Below, one piece after another: positions 60,860 to 64,000 of a DNA stretch of 64,000 nucleotides. Position numbers and translations under genes: made by a program. Each line of letters opens with the position of its first letter. Position 1 is the stretch's first letter. The DNA lies in contig NZ_CP107567.1 in the NCBI RefSeq assembly GCF_025854275.1, positions 7,440,001 to 7,504,000 on the forward strand, given 5' to 3'. Source of the DNA: Streptomyces peucetius (lineage in GTDB: Bacteria; Actinomycetota; Actinomycetes; Streptomycetales; Streptomycetaceae). Below the pieces are notes generated by a model. That model had not been told where the DNA came from. It did no database searches and was given only the letters and a program-made list of their open reading frames with translations.

Positions 60860-60907
60860 CCCGTCACCGTAGTGCGCGGCGCGCGGCGGGTGTCTAGCGT
60901 CGCCTCC

Positions 60908-61177
60908 ATGAACACTCAACCGCAGCGCTTCGGGATCCTCGTGGTCCCCGAAACCGCCAAAGGCCTGGACCCCGCCGCCCTCGTCCGCCACGCGATCCGC
61001 TCCGCCGTCGTCGACGCCACCGGCGAGCAGGGCGCGTCCGGCTACCCGCGCTACGTCGGCGACGGCGTCGAGGCCGACATCGACCCGGAGACCCGCGCGG
61101 TGGAGGCCCTGCTGGTGGACGGGGCGGAGCTGACCCTGGGCCTGGTGGCGCGGGTGGTCGACGCGAACGAGGTGTAG
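60908..61177 (+). CDS. Small conserved hypothetical protein
   Basis: An 89-residue acidic protein (RFGILVVPETAKGLDPAALV, IRSAVVDATGEQGASGYPRY) without signal or membrane segment; family not recognised. TAGCGT ends 7 nt before the ATG with no ribosome-binding site, so it is probably leaderless. Divergent from the PemK/MazF-like gene with 48 nt between; a shared promoter region makes co-regulation possible. Confidence 0.7.
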   Translation: MNTQPQRFGILVVPETAKGLDPAALVRHAIRSAVVDATGEQGASGYPRYVGDGVEADIDPETRAVEALLVDGAELTLGLVARVVDANEV

Positions 61178-61720
61178 CGGGGGCTTCCGCGCGCCGGGAC
61201 CGGCTGCGCCTTTCCCGGCCGGGGCTCGGTCCGGGACCGCCCGTCACCGGGCTCGGCTCTCCTGGGCCGGGCTCCGCCCGGACCCGTTCACCGCGCCCCG
61301 TGCTGTCCGCACCGCATCCCCCGGGCCCTGCCGTCGGCGGCGCCGGGACCGTCGACGGGCTCTGTCGGGACCGCCGGTCAGCGGGCTCGGGGCCGCCGTT
61401 CCCGGGCCGGGGCTCGCTCCGGACCCGTTCACCGTGCTCCGCGGTGTGCCGGGGGCCTGCCAGGCCCGGGCCGGCGGCCGGGGGCGCACCGCGTGCCCGC
61501 GCTCCTGCGGCGGGCGGGAGCGGGCCCGTCACCGGGCTCGGCGGCCGGCTCGTGCGGCAGAGTCCGAGAACACCGCGCGAGACGCGGAGCGGGTTCGCGA
61601 TCCGGGGCGGAGCCGCGGTTCCGGGAAGGGGCGGGGTGGGGAAGCGGCCCGCCGCAGGCGCCCTTGGCCGACCGCGCCGCCGCTGCCGTCACGTCGCCCG
61701 GCGCCGGCCCCGCCCGCCCG
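61178..61720. other. Noncoding GC-rich region with degenerate repeats
   Basis: No frame with plausible start and composition. Three decayed copies of a GGGACCGCC(C/G)GTCA(C/G)CGGGCTCGG-like element (from 61233, 61367 and 61522) and two copies of a GGACCCGTTCACCG element (61280, 61421) recur at 134-155 bp. These look like remnants of a tandem duplication. Confidence 0.5.
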
Positions 61721-63229
61721 TCACGCCGCCCCCGTCACCCCCGTGACCGCCTCCACCGCTCGCAGCTCCGTCTCCACCCGCCCCGCCGTCTCCCGCAGTG
61801 CCGCCAGCATCGTCGCCCGCATCCCCTCCGCACTGCCCCGCCCCGCGTGCTGGGCGACGTTCAGCGCGGCCACCACCCTGCCCCGGCGGTCGCGTACGGG
61901 GACGGCGAGCGAGCGCAGACCCTCCTCCAGCTCCTGGTCGACCAGGGCGTGACCCTGCACGGCCACCTCGTCCAGGACCGCCGTCAGACGGCCCGCCGAG
62001 GTCACCGTGTGACCGGTCAGCGCCGGCAGTTCGGCCGGCAGAGCGGGCCGCTCACCGGCCGGCAGGCCGGCGAGCAGCACCCGCCCCATCGCCGTGGCGT
62101 ACGCCGGGAAGCGGGTGCCGACGGTGATGTCGATGCTCATGATGCGCACCGTCGGCACCCTCGCCACGTAACGGATGTCGGACCCGTCGAGGACCGCCAG
62201 CGAGGCCGACTCGCCGACCTGCCGCACCAGGGCCGCGAGGTGCGGCTGCGCGATGTCGGCCGGCCCCAGGCCCGACAGCCGGGCGCAGCCCAGTTCGAGG
62301 ACGCGCGGCCGCAGCGCGAACCGCTGCCCGTCGGGCCCCCGCCCCGCGTAACCGAGGTGCTCAAGGGTGAGCAGTGACCGCCTGGCCGTGGCCCGCGCCA
62401 GTCCGGTCGCCTTGGCGACCGCGGTCAGCGGCATGCCGCCGCCGGGGTCCGCGCCCAGCGCGCGCAGCACGTCCAGCCCGCGGGCCAGGGACTGCAGATA
62501 CACGGGCCCCAACTCCCGTTTCGCGCCCGCGGACAGGTCCCGCGAGGCCGCCGCCACGGCACGCTGCGCCCGCGGCGCGGCGAGCGCGTCCTCCAGCGTG
62601 CCGCGCACCTGACGCAGCCGGGGCAGTACCGCTCGGGCCAGCGAGTCCGCGGTGTGCCTGCTGGTGTGACTGGCGACGCCGACCGCGCACACCGTACGCC
62701 CGGCCGTGTCCCGCAGGGGCAGCGCGACAGTCACCAGGCCCGGTTCGACGAGCTGCTCCTCGCAGGCCGCCTCCAGCCCGTCCCGGAAGACCGCGCCGGC
62801 CGCGCACCGCTCGGCCGGCAGCGCGTCCCCGACCCTGAAGCTGAGGTTCATGGTCCGGCGGCTCGAGGCCCGTACGACAAACCTCACCAGGTCCTGGTCG
62901 GGGACCGCGACGGACACCGGCTCGCCGAACTCGTCGGCGAGGCGCGCCACCGCCGGGCCCAGCGCCGCGGGGACACCGCTCGCCGCGAGATACGCGCCGC
63001 CGAGTTCCAGCAGCCGGGGCGCGAGCGCCACTTCGCGTCCGTCGCCGCGCACCATCTCCAGACGGGCGAGCGTGGACACCACCCGGTCCACCGTGGAGCG
63101 GGCGAAGCCCGTCGTACGGGCCAGCTCGCTGTGCCGGACCCGGTCCGGCGCCCGGGGCAAGGACAGCGCGCGCAGTACGGCGAGGCCGCGGTCGAGCGGA
63201 CCCACGGGAGAGGGCAGGGGCTGCGGCAC
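61721..63229 (-). CDS. Tandem (double) IclR-family regulator
   Basis: A 502-residue protein made of two complete IclR units: HTH 1 (about 10-70; LARTTGFARSTVDRVVSTLA) with effector domain 1 (75-225), then HTH 2 (about 245-305; VAKATGLARATARRSLLTLE) with effector domain 2 (310-500; SIDITVGTRFPAYATAMGRV). Ordinary IclR proteins are 250 residues. A fused double IclR protein, PobR, controls p-hydroxybenzoate catabolism in S. coelicolor. GTG 63229 has AAGGAGG 4-5 nt upstream. Divergent from a PcaF-type thiolase, so control of beta-ketoadipate genes is the best guess. Confidence 0.88.
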   Translation of the reverse strand: MPQPLPSPVGPLDRGLAVLRALSLPRAPDRVRHSELARTTGFARSTVDRVVSTLARLEMVRGDGREVALAPRLLELGGAYLAASGVPAALGPAVARLADEFGEPVSVAVPDQDLVRFVVRASSRRTMNLSFRVGDALPAERCAAGAVFRDGLEAACEEQLVEPGLVTVALPLRDTAGRTVCAVGVASHTSRHTADSLARAVLPRLRQVRGTLEDALAAPRAQRAVAAASRDLSAGAKRELGPVYLQSLARGLDVLRALGADPGGGMPLTAVAKATGLARATARRSLLTLEHLGYAGRGPDGQRFALRPRVLELGCARLSGLGPADIAQPHLAALVRQVGESASLAVLDGSDIRYVARVPTVRIMSIDITVGTRFPAYATAMGRVLLAGLPAGERPALPAELPALTGHTVTSAGRLTAVLDEVAVQGHALVDQELEEGLRSLAVPVRDRRGRVVAALNVAQHAGRGSAEGMRATMLAALRETAGRVETELRAVEAVTGVTGAA

Positions 63230-63255
63230 GGTGCCTCCTTGCGCGGTGGGTGCCC

Positions 63256-63325
63256 GGCCCGGCCGTTGACAGCGGGCACGGCCGGGCCGAAACTCGGGCA
63301 CGAACGATTGTGAATGAAAGTTCAC
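63256..63325. promoter_or_regulatory. Candidate operators between iclR and thiolase genes
   Basis: Two inverted repeats: GGCCCGGCCG-N13-CGGCCGGGCC (63256-63288, perfect 10+10) and GTGAA-N6-TTCAC (63310-63325). Either may bind the tandem IclR protein; the first could also be a leader hairpin of the regulator gene. Confidence 0.5.
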
Positions 63326-63425
63326 CATGCGAACAGCCGCACGAACACACCGTACCGAAGACCCGCGAACAGCCCCGACCGAAGAACTGAACAACCCCGC
63401 CGCTCCAGGCCCTGGGAGACAACCG

Positions 63426-64000
63426 ATGAGCATCCGCGACGTGTACATCGTCGACGCCGTACGCACCCCGATCGGCAAGTTCGGGGGCGCGCTCTCCGCC
63501 GTACGGCCCGACGACCTCGCCGCGCACGTCGTGAGGGCGCTCGTCGACCGCACCCCGGACCTCGACCCGGCCCGCATCGACGACGTCGTCCTCGGCGACG
63601 CCAACGGGGCGGGCGAGGACAACCGCGACGTCGCCCGGATGGCGGTGCTGCTGGCCGGACTGCCGGTCTCCGTGCCCGGCGTGACCGTCAACCGGCTGTG
63701 CGGCTCCGGCCTGGAGGCGGTCGTCCAGGCCGCCCGGGCCATCGCCCTGGGCGACGCGTCCGTCGCGATCGCCGGCGGCGTCGAGTCGATGTCCCGCGCG
63801 CCCTGGGTGCTGCAGAAGCCCGAGCGCGCCTTCCCGGCGGGCCACCAGCAGCTCCACTCGACCACTCTCGGCTGGCGCATGGTCAACCCGAGGATGCCCG
63901 CCGAATGGACCGCGTCCCTCGGTGAAGGGGCGGAACTCGTCGCCGACAAGCACGCCATCACGCGTGAACAGCAGGACGCCTTCGCCCTCGCCAGCCACCA
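63426..64000 (+). CDS. Acetyl-CoA acyltransferase, PcaF-like (partial)
   Basis: The first 191 codons of a thiolase; the gene runs off the window. VYIVDAVRTPIGKFGGALS opens the fold, the nucleophile Cys92 is in NRLCGSGLEAV, and GGVESMSRAPWVL follows; the catalytic His and second Cys would lie beyond the edge. The loop MPAEWTASLGEGAELVA is of the beta-ketoadipyl-CoA thiolase (PcaF) kind, which fits the divergent IclR regulator. A generic acetyl-CoA acetyltransferase in fatty-acid breakdown is the alternative. No Shine-Dalgarno stronger than GGGAG about 9 nt upstream. Confidence 0.85.
   Translation, partial: MSIRDVYIVDAVRTPIGKFGGALSAVRPDDLAAHVVRALVDRTPDLDPARIDDVVLGDANGAGEDNRDVARMAVLLAGLPVSVPGVTVNRLCGSGLEAVVQAARAIALGDASVAIAGGVESMSRAPWVLQKPERAFPAGHQQLHSTTLGWRMVNPRMPAEWTASLGEGAELVADKHAITREQQDAFALASH

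Overview
The window is high-GC actinobacterial chromosome and almost certainly Streptomyces. Evidence: codon third positions are nearly all G or C, starts are often GTG, genes pack with 4-nt ATGA/GTGA overlaps, and diagnostic families are present (MelC1/MelC2 tyrosinase, a PAS-GGDEF-EAL protein of the RmdA type, EgtABCD, SCO0930-type lipoprotein, DUF6777 lipoprotein, class F sortase). No tRNA, rRNA, CRISPR array, prophage or insertion sequence was seen.

Region by region: (1) 17-7974 is a six-gene minus-strand operon for a secreted polysaccharide: a deacetylase with an Agd3/CE18-like layout, a PelF-type glycosyltransferase, a multispanning membrane protein, two sugar epimerase/dehydratases and a sugar nucleotidyltransferase, headed by a perfect 16-bp leader hairpin. 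(2) 8.5-13.5 kb holds an atypical zinc-ribbon/SDR protein, a 56-residue orphan peptide behind a structured leader, a lipase-maturation-factor protein and a DUF1990/YndJ pair behind twin palindromic operators. (3) 13.5-20.4 kb holds a DUF6777 lipoprotein, a PAS-GAF-SpoIIE phosphatase, a stand-alone LigD-type 3'-phosphoesterase, a fucose-type aldose dehydrogenase plus lactonase pair and an Fpg/Nei glycosylase. (4) 20.4-27.2 kb is a signalling block: orphan anti-sigma factor, LytTR regulator, solute:sodium symporter with its DUF485 partner, LytS-type kinase, and an ECF sigma factor. (5) 27.5-32.4 kb is envelope-related: CapA-like lipoprotein, universal stress protein, NodB deacetylase, class F sortase and two convergent paralogous surface proteins, one interrupted by an Asp/Arg/Asn repeat. 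(6) 32.5-43.9 kb holds MarR/proline iminopeptidase, a lipoprotein, a methyltransferase coupled to the c-di-GMP enzyme, and LysR-sdhCAB (a second-type succinate dehydrogenase). (7) 44-51.7 kb holds a LysR/serine-hydrolase pair, melC1C2, a UvrA2-like protein, a flavin oxidoreductase, a HAD phosphatase and dodecin. (8) 52-64 kb holds an orphan sugar-binding lipoprotein with a DasR-like site, olsBA-type ornithine-lipid genes, egtABCD, a bacterial-type PARG, a PemK/MazF-like protein, a tandem IclR regulator and the start of a PcaF-type thiolase.

How genes work together: the epimerases and nucleotidyltransferase can supply activated sugars to the glycosyltransferase, the membrane protein is a candidate exporter, and the secreted deacetylase could modify the product. 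LytS and LytTR flank the symporter they probably control. SdhCAB is an operon under a divergent LysR. EgtA-D make ergothioneine up to hercynylcysteine sulfoxide; the lyase EgtE is not here. The thiolase and tandem IclR suggest aromatic-acid (beta-ketoadipate) catabolism continuing past the right edge.

Several genes appear to be leaderless, with a TANNNT hexamer 6-8 nt before the start codon. All functional statements rest on reading motifs by eye; no database search was run.
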